Assembly (NCBI GenBank): GCA_903862955.1
Contig: CAIPAH010000011.1
Location: forward strand, 52,379-116,378
Length of the DNA: 64,000 bases
Direction: 5' to 3'
Origin: an uncultured Opitutia bacterium
Lineage (GTDB): Bacteria; Verrucomicrobiota; Verrucomicrobiia; Opitutales; Opitutaceae
Shown here piece after piece: positions 36,207 to 44,348 of the stretch. Position numbers and translations under genes: made by a program. Within the stretch, counting starts at the first letter, position 1. Every line of letters starts with the position of its first letter. Below the pieces are notes generated by a model. That model saw nothing but the letters and a program-made list of their open reading frames with translations. It was not told the origin of the DNA and did no database searches.

Positions 36207-37430
36207 CTACTTGGTTTCGCTGGTTTCCTCGGCGATGCGGCTCCAAATCCCGACGTCGATGTAATGCAGTTTGACCGCCCGCTCGGCGGGGATCGCAACC
36301 GGCGGGTTCTTCTCGTCCCAATTGACCGCGATCTGCAGCGCAAAATCAGCGCCCACGCGCAGGAAACGAACCGGATACGCTTTCTGCACCAGGCTCCGGG
36401 CCAGCAGATACCCGTCGGGCAACACGACAAGTTGCACCGTCGTGTTGTCGTAGTCGTCGGTAAAAGACATGCTGCGATAGGTTGCATCCGGCGTAAGCCC
36501 GAAAAATCCGGCCAGAAGCGCCGGGAGCTTGTAGTCGTGGCCATCGGACCCCTTGGCCATCTGGACGAAATACTTTATCTGACTGGGGCTGATCAATTCC
36601 GCGGGCGCCGGGATCAGCTCAAAGGAATCGCCCGCCGCGGTCAGGTGGCGGATCGCATACGTCTTCCCGTCCACCTGAAACGGCAGGTTGGCGGGAAAGC
36701 ATGGCAGCGTCACCCATTCCTTGCCCACCATGCGGAGGGATTTCCCAGCCCCCGTGGTGTCGATAAACAGCTGGGTATTGGGTGTGGCCATGCTGGTGGG
36801 CGACCGGCGCTCGCCGCCCTCGCTGTCCATGTTCCGGAAGTCACCGCTGCCCTTGCCATCAATGAGGGTCACGGGATACGTCTTTCCTTCCAGGGTCACA
36901 CTGCCCACCCGGGCATAGTCCGCGTAGTAAAACATCACCGTCTTGCGCTGCTCATAATTGGGGCTGTTCCGGGGGAAACGGTAGAGCCTCAGGTGCAGGC
37001 GGACGGGCTCCTTCCCGTAATTCACGAGCGGATCGACTTCGGTGACGTAGGATTGCAGCACGCCGTCACGCGTGACGGGTTTCCATGCCGGGACCACATC
37101 GTCGGTCACGTCGCCGTTGCCGTTGGCATCAAAGAAAATCCGCATCGGCCCGTCAGCCGGATCGTCGAGGATGAGGGCAAAGGCATTCGGCCAGTCGCTC
37201 GGGCCGACTTTCATCACCCCATAAAGCGGCGCCTTCAGGTCGGCGGGCTCCCTTTTGACCGCCGCCGGACGTTTTTCGGACAACCGAATCGGCAGGGGAA
37301 CATAAAAACCAATCCGCTGATTCACGGCGTCACTGGCCAGCAGGTCCAAATGAACCAACTCGGCCCGGGCCGAGGCCAAGACCAGCCCGAGGCACACCGG
37401 CAACAGTCGCAATCCGAGGTGAATCTTCAT
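36207..37430 (-). CDS. Secreted hypothetical protein
   Basis: A 407-residue protein with a signal peptide (MKIHLGLRLLPVCLGLVLASARA). It has an early calcium-loop-like FDANGNGDVTDDV, then repeated beta-rich segments (VGSVTLEGKTYPVTLIDGKGSG, LFIDTTGAGKSL, YAIRHLTAAGDSFELIPA). No enzyme motif was recognised. The ATG at 37430 begins the signal; an in-frame ATG at 37514 adds a non-signal leader. Flanking genes are housekeeping and do not hint at a role. Codon use looks like its neighbours. Confidence 0.7.
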   Translation of the reverse strand: MKIHLGLRLLPVCLGLVLASARAELVHLDLLASDAVNQRIGFYVPLPIRLSEKRPAAVKREPADLKAPLYGVMKVGPSDWPNAFALILDDPADGPMRIFFDANGNGDVTDDVVPAWKPVTRDGVLQSYVTEVDPLVNYGKEPVRLHLRLYRFPRNSPNYEQRKTVMFYYADYARVGSVTLEGKTYPVTLIDGKGSGDFRNMDSEGGERRSPTSMATPNTQLFIDTTGAGKSLRMVGKEWVTLPCFPANLPFQVDGKTYAIRHLTAAGDSFELIPAPAELISPSQIKYFVQMAKGSDGHDYKLPALLAGFFGLTPDATYRSMSFTDDYDNTTVQLVVLPDGYLLARSLVQKAYPVRFLRVGADFALQIAVNWDEKNPPVAIPAERAVKLHYIDVGIWSRIAEETSETK

Positions 37431-37550
37431 GGTGAAATGAATGGCATGGAACCCCGACCAACCCCGCGCAGGATGCGGATGAACGTTTGAATCGCCAGGC
37501 GTCCAGTCTGTCAACCGGTCCGCCTGCCAGTCTCACGCAGGTTTTGCGGT

Positions 37551-38906
37551 TCAAGCCTTGGAGGGCTTGAATTTGGCCTTCAGTTCCTTCCAGCGCGCGA
37601 GGCGCTCGGCGATCTTGGTCTCCCAACCGGCGGTTTTCGGCGTGTAGATCGCCAGCGGTTTCTCGAGGTAATCCTGGCCGGAAATGTTCTCGGGAAAGTC
37701 GTGCGAGTATTCGTAGCCCTTCCCCTGCCCGATGCGCTTGTTGGCCTGGCCGCTCTTGCTCCGCAGCGCAGACGGGATCGTCTGCACCGGCTGCTCCTTC
37801 AGCACGCGGTGCGCCTCGCCGAGCGCGAGCGTGGCGGAATTGCTCTTCGGCGCCGTCGCGATGTAGAGCGTCGCATGCGCGAGCGTCAGCTCCGCCTCGG
37901 GCAAGCCGATGAAGTCGCACGCGTGGTGCGCCGCCACCGCCAGCGGCAGCGCCTGCGGGTCGGCCAGTCCGACGTCCTCGCTCGCCAGGATGACGAGCCG
38001 CCGCGCGATGAACCGCGGGTCCTCCCCGCCGGCGAGCATCTTCGCCAGCCAGTACATTGCGGCGTCAGGATCGCTGCCGCGGCAGCTTTTGATGAACGCC
38101 GAAATCGTGTCGTAATGCTCGTCCTCGTCCGCGTCGTAGCGAATCCGCCGCTCGCGGGCAAAGATCTCCAGCTCCCCCGCCGTAAGCTTCGCACCCTCCG
38201 GCAAGCCGAGCACGAGGACCTCGAGCGCGTTGAGCGCGCGGCGCAGGTCGCCGTCGCACAGCGTGGCGAGGTCCGCCAAAATCTTGTCGTCCGTCGTGAC
38301 CTTGCGCGCGCCCAGGCCGCGCTCGGCATCCGTCAGCGCCAACCGCAGCACGCCGGCGACAGCCACGGGTGAGAGCGGCTCGAGCCGGAACAGGTGGCTG
38401 CGCGAGAGGAGCGGCGGGTTGACGTAGAATCCCGGGTTGTGCGTCGTCGCCCCGATCAGCCGCACGACGCCCTCCTCGACGTCGGGCAGCAGGAGATCCT
38501 GCTGTGACTTGTTGAAGCGGTGCAGCTCGTCAATGAACAGGATCGTGCCCGCCTCGGGACGCCGACGCGCGGCGGCGAGGATCTCGCGGAGCTCGGCGAC
38601 GTTGGACATGACGGCATTGACGCGGACGAAGCGGCTCTTCGTTTCGTGCGCGATGGCCTCGGCGATGCTGGTTTTGCCGCTGCCGGGAGGGCCGTAGAAA
38701 ATCAGGGAGCCGAAACGGTTCTGCGCCACGAGCCGCGGCAGCAGGCTGCCGGCCTTGAGGAGCTGGTCCTGCCCGACGACCTCCTGGAGCGAACGCGGGC
38801 GCATGCGGGCGGCGAGGGGCTGGTGCGCGGACTTGGCCGGGGTGGCCGCCCTGGCAAGGGGCGGCTCCTCGGCGAAAAGCGACGGCTCCTCGTCAACGTC
38901 CTTCAT
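37551..38906 (-). CDS. rarA: RarA/MgsA replication-associated AAA+ ATPase
   Basis: A 451-residue recombination factor that acts at stalled replication forks. It starts SLFAEEPPLARA then RPRSLQEVVGQDQLL; Walker A is GPPGSGKTS, Walker B LFIDELHRFNKSQQD, sensor ATTHNPGFYVNPPLLSR, and the C-terminal tetramerisation part has EDVGLADPQALPLAVAA and YEYSHDFPENISGQDYLE, all diagnostic. The ATG at 38906 was chosen because the frame upstream has no family similarity and runs through the 38963-39043 inverted repeat. It is divergent from the comEC-like gene. Confidence 0.95.
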   Translation of the reverse strand: MKDVDEEPSLFAEEPPLARAATPAKSAHQPLAARMRPRSLQEVVGQDQLLKAGSLLPRLVAQNRFGSLIFYGPPGSGKTSIAEAIAHETKSRFVRVNAVMSNVAELREILAAARRRPEAGTILFIDELHRFNKSQQDLLLPDVEEGVVRLIGATTHNPGFYVNPPLLSRSHLFRLEPLSPVAVAGVLRLALTDAERGLGARKVTTDDKILADLATLCDGDLRRALNALEVLVLGLPEGAKLTAGELEIFARERRIRYDADEDEHYDTISAFIKSCRGSDPDAAMYWLAKMLAGGEDPRFIARRLVILASEDVGLADPQALPLAVAAHHACDFIGLPEAELTLAHATLYIATAPKSNSATLALGEAHRVLKEQPVQTIPSALRSKSGQANKRIGQGKGYEYSHDFPENISGQDYLEKPLAIYTPKTAGWETKIAERLARWKELKAKFKPSKA

Positions 38907-38962
38907 GTAACTTCCACGCTGCGCAGGTTGGGCGCGGAAACAAGTTTGAAGCCGAGCGGTTT

Positions 38963-39043
38963 GATCGCGAAAGCGCGGACGAGCGAAAACCTGGAAGAGT
39001 GTCCGGGCTCTTCGCGCCAATACCCTTCCGCGCTTTCGCGATC
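38963..39043. repeat. Perfect 17-nt inverted repeat between rarA and comEC-like gene
   Basis: GATCGCGAAAGCGCGGA at 38963-38979 is the exact reverse complement of 39027-39043, with a 47-nt interior. It lies in the divergent gap between rarA and the comEC-like gene. The arms are word-like (CGCGAAAGCG), resembling the other repeat families here in layout but not in sequence. Confidence 0.85.
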
Positions 39044-39114
39044 CAACCGGCCGCTTACGGAAAACAAACCGGCCGGCGGCTGACGCGACCCGACCACGGT
39101 CATTCATCCGACGC

Positions 39115-40752
39115 GTGAGCCATCGCAGCCTGGGACACCGCGCGCCGCTGCTGTGGTTGGTGCTGCCCTTGATCGCGGGCATCGCGGCAGGTCGTTACGG
39201 ACCGCCGTTGCGACCGGGTTGGCTGCTCGCTGGCGCGTTGTTGGTCGCGGTCCTCGCGACATTCGCGGCCTGGCGCGCGCCACGCTGGTGGGCGCTCCCG
39301 CTCATCGCCACCGGCCTGTTGGCCGGTGACGCCAGTTACACGCTGCATCGTGCCCACCTCACGGCGTGGGAGGTCCTGCCGGCCCGCGAGGTTCGTTTGG
39401 GGCTGAGGATTGACCGGGTGTTTCCGCAAGACGACACCCGGCAGTGCGCGGGACTGGCCACGATTATCCGCACGGAGTCGCATCTGTCCGAACTCGCCAG
39501 ACAGCGGATCTATTTTTCGGTGAGACGGCCGGGGCGCGCCGAATTGCCCGTGCGCTCGATGGTGATCTCGGTGGTGGGAGTGCTCACTCCCCTGCCGGAA
39601 AATCCTCCCGGCCGCAGCTTCGACGGCTACCTGGCGGATGCGGGGATGAACTTCCGCCTGGGACGCGGGCGGATGCTGGCGGTTGAGCACCCACCGACGC
39701 GTTATCGCCAGTTCTGCGAGCACCTCGCGCACCGGCTCAACGCCATTCTCAGCGCGGGCGTCGCGTCCAAGCGACCGGAGCTCGCGGCGCTGTATCGGGC
39801 GATGATGCTCGGACAGAAACACGAGCTGAACCTGGAGCAGAACGAGCTCTTCATGCACAGCGGCACGATGCATTTGCTCGCCATCAACGGACTGCACATC
39901 GGCGTCGTGGCGGCGGCGCTGCACGCGCTCTTGCTGCTGGCGCGTTGTCCGCGTCCGCTGGTGGCGGGACTCACGCTGGCGATCCTTTGGCTCGATGTGG
40001 ACGCGACGGGTGCGACTCCGTCCGCCGTGCGCGCGTGGATGCTCGTGGCGGCGTATGAAGCTGGGTTTGCGCTGCGCCTGCCGGCCAATGGCGTCGCGTC
40101 GCTCGCGATGGCGGCGTTCCTGGTACTGCTGCTCGACCCGATGGCGCTGTTCAGCGCGAGCTTCCAGATGAGCTACGGCGTGGTGTTCGCGATCCTCTGT
40201 TTCGGACTGCCGCTGGGAGAGCGGCTGGCAGAGCGCTGGCCGCCGTGGCCCCATCTGCCGGAAGCCACGTGGGCGTGGTGGCAACGTTGGATCGCCGCGG
40301 CGCTCCGGGAATTCTGGCCGGTGTTCGGCCTCGGACTGGCGGCGTGGCTGGTGGGCGCGGTGACGGGCGCCATCTTCTATCGCGTGTTCACCCCAATCGG
40401 TTTGGTGGCGAATCTCCTCCTCGTGCCGCTCGCGATGATCGTCATCACCGCCGGCTTTGCTTCGATCGCGGTGGGCTTGGCGGGTTGGACTGCGGCGAGC
40501 GTCCTGTTCAATCACGCGGCGGTGCTCGTGCTGGCGGTCATCGAAGCGCTGATTCGCCTCGCGCAGCATGTGCCCGGAGTCTGGTTGCCGGCCGAGTGGC
40601 GCACACCGTGGTGGGGCACGGCCACGCTGGCGCTGCTGCTGGCGGTCGTGCTCGCGGGCTACGCCGGTGGGTGGCGCGGCTGGAGCCGCGGCTTCTGGCC
40701 GCCCTTCGCCGTCGTGGCGGTGGGCCTCGCTGTCGGCGTGAAGTTTGGGTGA
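39115..40752 (+). CDS. comEC: ComEC/Rec2-family competence membrane protein, without hydrolase domain
   Basis: A 545-residue polytopic protein from a GTG start. The N-terminus has two or three helices and an OB-like DUF4131 region, then the Competence domain with FMHSGTMHLLAINGLHIGVV (residues about 243-262), the most diagnostic stretch of ComEC, and several further helices. The C-terminal metallo-beta-lactamase domain of full-length ComEC is absent; the protein stops soon after the last helices. It would form the inner-membrane DNA channel. The hydrolase may be encoded elsewhere. Confidence 0.88.
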   Translation: MSHRSLGHRAPLLWLVLPLIAGIAAGRYGPPLRPGWLLAGALLVAVLATFAAWRAPRWWALPLIATGLLAGDASYTLHRAHLTAWEVLPAREVRLGLRIDRVFPQDDTRQCAGLATIIRTESHLSELARQRIYFSVRRPGRAELPVRSMVISVVGVLTPLPENPPGRSFDGYLADAGMNFRLGRGRMLAVEHPPTRYRQFCEHLAHRLNAILSAGVASKRPELAALYRAMMLGQKHELNLEQNELFMHSGTMHLLAINGLHIGVVAAALHALLLLARCPRPLVAGLTLAILWLDVDATGATPSAVRAWMLVAAYEAGFALRLPANGVASLAMAAFLVLLLDPMALFSASFQMSYGVVFAILCFGLPLGERLAERWPPWPHLPEATWAWWQRWIAAALREFWPVFGLGLAAWLVGAVTGAIFYRVFTPIGLVANLLLVPLAMIVITAGFASIAVGLAGWTAASVLFNHAAVLVLAVIEALIRLAQHVPGVWLPAEWRTPWWGTATLALLLAVVLAGYAGGWRGWSRGFWPPFAVVAVGLAVGVKFG

Positions 40753-40806
40753 GGGTTTCCCAAATCTGGGTTTCCCATTCAAGATATCCTGGTCCAACGT
40801 GCCTCC

Positions 40807-41091
40807 ATGAAAAGCGCCTACGAGCTCGCGATGGAACGCCTGGCCAAGTCCGATCCCGCCCAGGGCAAGCCGCTCACGCCGGCGCAGAAGGCCCGGCTGG
40901 CCGAGCTGGACAAGATCTACCAAGGCAAATGGGCCGAACGGGAGATTTTCCTCAAGAAGCAGCTCGACGAAGCCTACACCGCGCAAAAGGCGGAGGAGGT
41001 GACGAAGATCCAGAAACAGCTCGCCCACGAGCGCGCGCGGATCGACGAGGAGCGCGACGAAGAAAAGGAACGCGTCCGCCGGGAGAAGTAG
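40807..41091 (+). CDS. Small charged coiled-coil protein
   Basis: A 94-residue soluble protein of mostly Lys/Glu/Arg/Gln heptads (LAELDKIYQGKWAEREIFLKK, VTKIQKQLAHERARIDEERD), predicted to be a coiled-coil. It follows the comEC-like gene by about 50 nt on the same strand. The family is a small conserved type with no known role; I do not assign a function. Codon use and a good spacing support it as a real gene. Confidence 0.72.
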   Translation: MKSAYELAMERLAKSDPAQGKPLTPAQKARLAELDKIYQGKWAEREIFLKKQLDEAYTAQKAEEVTKIQKQLAHERARIDEERDEEKERVRREK

Positions 41092-41142
41092 ACTCCGCGC
41101 AGGTTACCCGCGGATCCCGGTTTTCCCGCTTGGACATCCACT

Positions 41143-41916
41143 CTACTGCACGAACTCAAAATCCGCCACGAGCGCGTGGTGGTCGGAGGCGGGCGTGGGG
41201 CAGACGCGGTGCGCGGTGCAGCGCAGGTGCGCGTTGTAGAAAATGTGGTCGAGGATGAAGGGCTTGCGGCGCCAGGTGACCTCGGTGTCCTGCACGGTCT
41301 GGTAGCCCTGCTTGGCGAACTGGTCGACGAGGGTCTTGTGGCGGCTCACATTGAAATCGCCGGCGAGCAGCGTGGGACCCTTCGATTGATTCACCTGATT
41401 CGCCACGAGGTTGCGCTGGAAGGGATGCGCCGTGCTGCCCGAGCCGAGCATGAAGAACGCGAGCAGGTGCGTGTTGTAGAGCAACAGGTCGCGGCCGAGG
41501 ATCGTGGTCTCCGCGCCGATCAGCAGGCGGTCCGTCGGGGTCGTCTTCTTGCCGAAGAATTCAAACTCCAGCGGCGGCGACGGCAGGTTGCGCCGGAGCG
41601 TCGACCGGAGCGGCGTGCGCGAAAAAATCGCCAGCCCCACCCCGAACGGCAGTTCGCGCGGATCGGGATTCGGGTAGGAAAACCAGCTGTGATAGCCTTT
41701 CAGCTCCGCACACAGCCGGGTGTAGTTGGGCGGCGGCTGGACGTGGTCGCCGCCCGGCGGCGTCTGCTCGACTTCCTGCAGGAAAATCACGTCGGCATCG
41801 TGCTTCAGGATTTCCCCCACCGTCGCTTCGAGGCGGACGGGCGCGCGATCCGGATACATGTCGTCCCAGATCTGGCCAAACTGCATGTTAAACTGCAGGA
41901 CCCGGAAAGTGCTCAT
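41143..41916 (-). CDS. Endonuclease/exonuclease/phosphatase-family hydrolase
   Basis: A 257-residue metal-dependent phosphoesterase of the EEP fold. Motifs appear in family order: VLQFNMQFG, DVIFLQEVEQT with the catalytic Glu, LLLYNTHLLA, LLAGDFNVSR (Asp-Asn), and terminal SDHHALVADFEF with the catalytic Asp-His pair. No signal peptide is seen, so substrate could be nucleic acid, a phospholipid or an inositol phosphate. The ATG at 41916 was chosen over 41931 because it begins the conserved strand. It converges on the small coiled-coil gene. Confidence 0.9.
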   Translation of the reverse strand: MSTFRVLQFNMQFGQIWDDMYPDRAPVRLEATVGEILKHDADVIFLQEVEQTPPGGDHVQPPPNYTRLCAELKGYHSWFSYPNPDPRELPFGVGLAIFSRTPLRSTLRRNLPSPPLEFEFFGKKTTPTDRLLIGAETTILGRDLLLYNTHLLAFFMLGSGSTAHPFQRNLVANQVNQSKGPTLLAGDFNVSRHKTLVDQFAKQGYQTVQDTEVTWRRKPFILDHIFYNAHLRCTAHRVCPTPASDHHALVADFEFVQ

Positions 41917-42110
41917 TGCGGCGGGAGGCAACGTGTTGCGTCGCCCGTTTGATCGAATCCGCCCCCGTGATTTCCAAAGTCAGGCCCGAGGGAAGTGCCG
42001 GCGGCGAAGCCGCTGAAAAAAGCCGGGCCAGATACCGCAAGGGCAGCGCTGGAAAACATCATTGGGGGTATGCGCGGAGCTTGTTGCGACCCGGAAGCGC
42101 GGCAAACCTA

Positions 42111-43457
42111 TTATTCCGGTTCGGCCGTGCCCTCGACGACCCAGGACCGCGCAGCCGGCATCTGGTGAAAAAACTCGCGCAGCGCGGCGCTGAGATGCTC
42201 GGCGTAGCGAAAATGCGCCCCCATCCCGGTGCGCAACTCCGCCTCGTAGATGAACTTGTCGGCGTGCGTCGAGTGCTCGAAGGGCGTCTGCGCGCCGAGC
42301 AGCAGCGAATAGACGTAGGCCGGCGAACCGCGGCGAAGCAGCTCGCGCGTCAGCTCCATTTGCGACGAGAGCAAGTCCTTATGGTCAGAGTGCTTGATCT
42401 CCGGCGGCAGGTAAAAACCCGACTGCACGAGCGGCGTGAAACGGTGACCGGTGCGATGGCGGTTGAGGTCGCGCAGCTCGGCCAGCGCCATGTTGTTCCA
42501 CGCGAAGGTCACGCGCGTCCGGCGGGTCGCGAGGCCTTGGTGGCCGTAGCGGTTGCTGCGGTGACGCAGGGCCTCGGACACCGGTTGCAGTTCCGGCAGC
42601 CACGGCGGCGTGTCGCGGTCGACTTTCACCCACACTTCGTCGTCGAGCGGCGTCATCGACAGCCGCTCGAGTCCGAGCTTGAGGCTGGCGGCCAGCTCCT
42701 GCTTCGCCTGCTCCTCGTAGGAATTCTCCGCGGTGCTGTGGCGCATGAGCCGCGGGGACTGCTTGAGCAATTCCTCGCGGATAAGCGCGGCGGCGGCGCG
42801 GGCCTCGGGCTGCGGCAACGAGTCGAGGTGCTTCACCGTGACGGACCACATGCGCGAGGACTGCACGAGGCCCAGGTTGGTGCGCGTGGCGAAAGGAATA
42901 AAGTAGCGCGCGCGGTCGAGCGCGTAGTTCTTGCGGAGGCGCGTGACGACGGCGGGCTTGGCGTCGGGCGGCAGGCGCACGAGCGAAGGCTTCGCGGTGG
43001 CGAGCTGGTCGAGGCGCAGGTATTCGGCGTGATACGCAGCGAAGGCGGCGGCCATGACATCACGCCAGCGACCCGCGAGGTCGGCGGGAATGCCAATGTC
43101 CTCCGGCGCGGGCAGGTTGGCCGCGTCCATCGTGATGTAACGCGTGCTCGATTCCTGGCCGTCCGCCATGGTGGCCAGCTCAAAAATTTTCCACGCGAGC
43201 CACATGGACACGCCATCCAGCGCGATGGCGAGGCCGCCGGTCAGGCCGCCGATGGACGCGTGCCCGTAGTCCACGAATTTCAGGATGCGGTCGATGGACG
43301 CGTCGGGATTGTTGACGTCGACCTTCTCGAGGATAGCCGCGAGGCCCTCGTTGCTGCGGGAGTAGCGCGCCAGCACGGAGGCGAGCAGCTCGGGCGTGAC
43401 CTTGGGCAGGTCGGCGGCGGTCGGGGGCGGGACGAGGGCGAGACCGGTGACTTTCAT
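42111..43457 (-). CDS. thyX: Tandem ThyX-like (flavin-dependent thymidylate synthase family) protein
   Basis: A 448-residue protein about twice the size of ThyX. The first half has DYGHASIGG and QESSTRY (residues 101-107), the latter part of the ThyX signature, but the preceding RHR is replaced by a KIFELATMADG stretch. The second half has DLNRHRTGHRF with RHR at 333-335, then TPFEHSTHADKFIYEAELRTGMGAHFRYAEHL, like the ThyX C-terminus. Thus each half keeps a different part of the RHRxxSxNExSxRY motif. Long ThyX-like proteins of this type occur in chlamydiae and relatives (family knowledge). It may still methylate dUMP with FAD, or have diverged. It is not adjacent to other thymidylate genes. 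Confidence 0.75.
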   Translation of the reverse strand: MKVTGLALVPPPTAADLPKVTPELLASVLARYSRSNEGLAAILEKVDVNNPDASIDRILKFVDYGHASIGGLTGGLAIALDGVSMWLAWKIFELATMADGQESSTRYITMDAANLPAPEDIGIPADLAGRWRDVMAAAFAAYHAEYLRLDQLATAKPSLVRLPPDAKPAVVTRLRKNYALDRARYFIPFATRTNLGLVQSSRMWSVTVKHLDSLPQPEARAAAALIREELLKQSPRLMRHSTAENSYEEQAKQELAASLKLGLERLSMTPLDDEVWVKVDRDTPPWLPELQPVSEALRHRSNRYGHQGLATRRTRVTFAWNNMALAELRDLNRHRTGHRFTPLVQSGFYLPPEIKHSDHKDLLSSQMELTRELLRRGSPAYVYSLLLGAQTPFEHSTHADKFIYEAELRTGMGAHFRYAEHLSAALREFFHQMPAARSWVVEGTAEPE

Positions 43458-43603
43458 GCAGCAGCGGTCACTGAGGCAGTATTCCACCCCGGAAACAAAC
43501 GTCTTTTCGCCGGGTCTGTGCCCGGGCCGCCTTTCTGGCGGTAACCCGCCCCAACCCTGAACGTCTTGTTTATATCCGCATCAACTTAGCCAATTTAACC
43601 ACC

Positions 43604-44197
43604 ATGAAATCCAGCCTGTTCCTCCTTCCTGCGGCGCTCGTCCTCGGCAGCTTTGCCCCGGTCGCCTTCGCCGAAACCCATGTCAGCCTCGACCTCCATC
43701 TGGGGCTGCCGGCGCCCATCATCGTGCACGAGGCCCCGCCTACACCGATCGTGGTGCAAGAGCGCCAATATCCCGCGCCGGGTCCGGGCTATGTCTGGAT
43801 TCCCGGGCACCACATCCGCCATCACGACCATTGGCTTTGGGTGGGCGGCACATGGGCGCTCCCGCCCCAGCCGGGCGCCTATTACGTCGAGGGACGTTGG
43901 GACGAGCGTTCGCACAACTGGATTGAAAGCCACTGGGAATACACCGTGGCGCCTGCTCCGCAGGTCGTGGAGTTCAGCTTCAACGAGCCGCCTCCTCCGC
44001 CCCGTCAGGAAATCATCGTGGTGCGTCCGTCACCCTACCATGTGTGGATCGCCGGCTACTGGGTCCGCCACGGGCACCACGAGGAATGGATCGCCGGCCA
44101 CTGGGAAGTGCCGCCGCACGGGCACCACGAGTGGGTCGCCCCGCGTTGGGAACACCGCGGCGGCTCCTACGTCTTCATCGAGGGTAGCTGGCGGTGA
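43604..44197 (+). CDS. YXWGXW-repeat secreted protein
   Basis: A 197-residue exported protein with signal MKSSLFLLPAALVLGSFAPVAFA and repeated aromatic motifs of the YXWGXW type: YVWIPGHHIRHHDHWLWVGGTW, YYVEGRWDERSHNWIESHWE, VWIAGYWVRHGHHEEWIAGHW and VAPRWEHRGGSYVFIEGSW. The protein is rich in His next to Trp/Tyr. Function is unknown; the family is thought to be periplasmic or surface. Its AT-rich leader (43563-43603) has a -35-like TTGTTT. It converges on the nuo operon across the word-array inverted repeat at 44226-44316. Confidence 0.85.
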   Translation: MKSSLFLLPAALVLGSFAPVAFAETHVSLDLHLGLPAPIIVHEAPPTPIVVQERQYPAPGPGYVWIPGHHIRHHDHWLWVGGTWALPPQPGAYYVEGRWDERSHNWIESHWEYTVAPAPQVVEFSFNEPPPPPRQEIIVVRPSPYHVWIAGYWVRHGHHEEWIAGHWEVPPHGHHEWVAPRWEHRGGSYVFIEGSWR

Positions 44198-44225
44198 CGC
44201 TGACGCGGCGGCATGCGCCGCAGCG

Positions 44226-44316
44226 AGTTGAAAGGTGAAAGTTGAAAGCGGCGGCCCCCAGGGCCGTCAGCTTCAACAGGCTCCGGTTTTCAACTTTCAA
44301 CTCCCAGCTTTCAACT
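44226..44316. repeat. Heptamer inverted repeat between convergent genes
   Basis: The left array (44226-44248) repeats GTTGAAA-type heptamers; the right array (44287-44316) repeats TTTCAAC three times with one diverged unit. They are reverse complements in consensus and flank 38 nt that include GCGGCCCCCAGGGCCGTC, itself a small dyad. It lies between the YXWGXW gene and the end of nuoN and may double as a terminator. Confidence 0.8.
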
Positions 44317-44348
44317 GCCCGCCGGGCATGCGGCTCCGCCGCAGCGCC

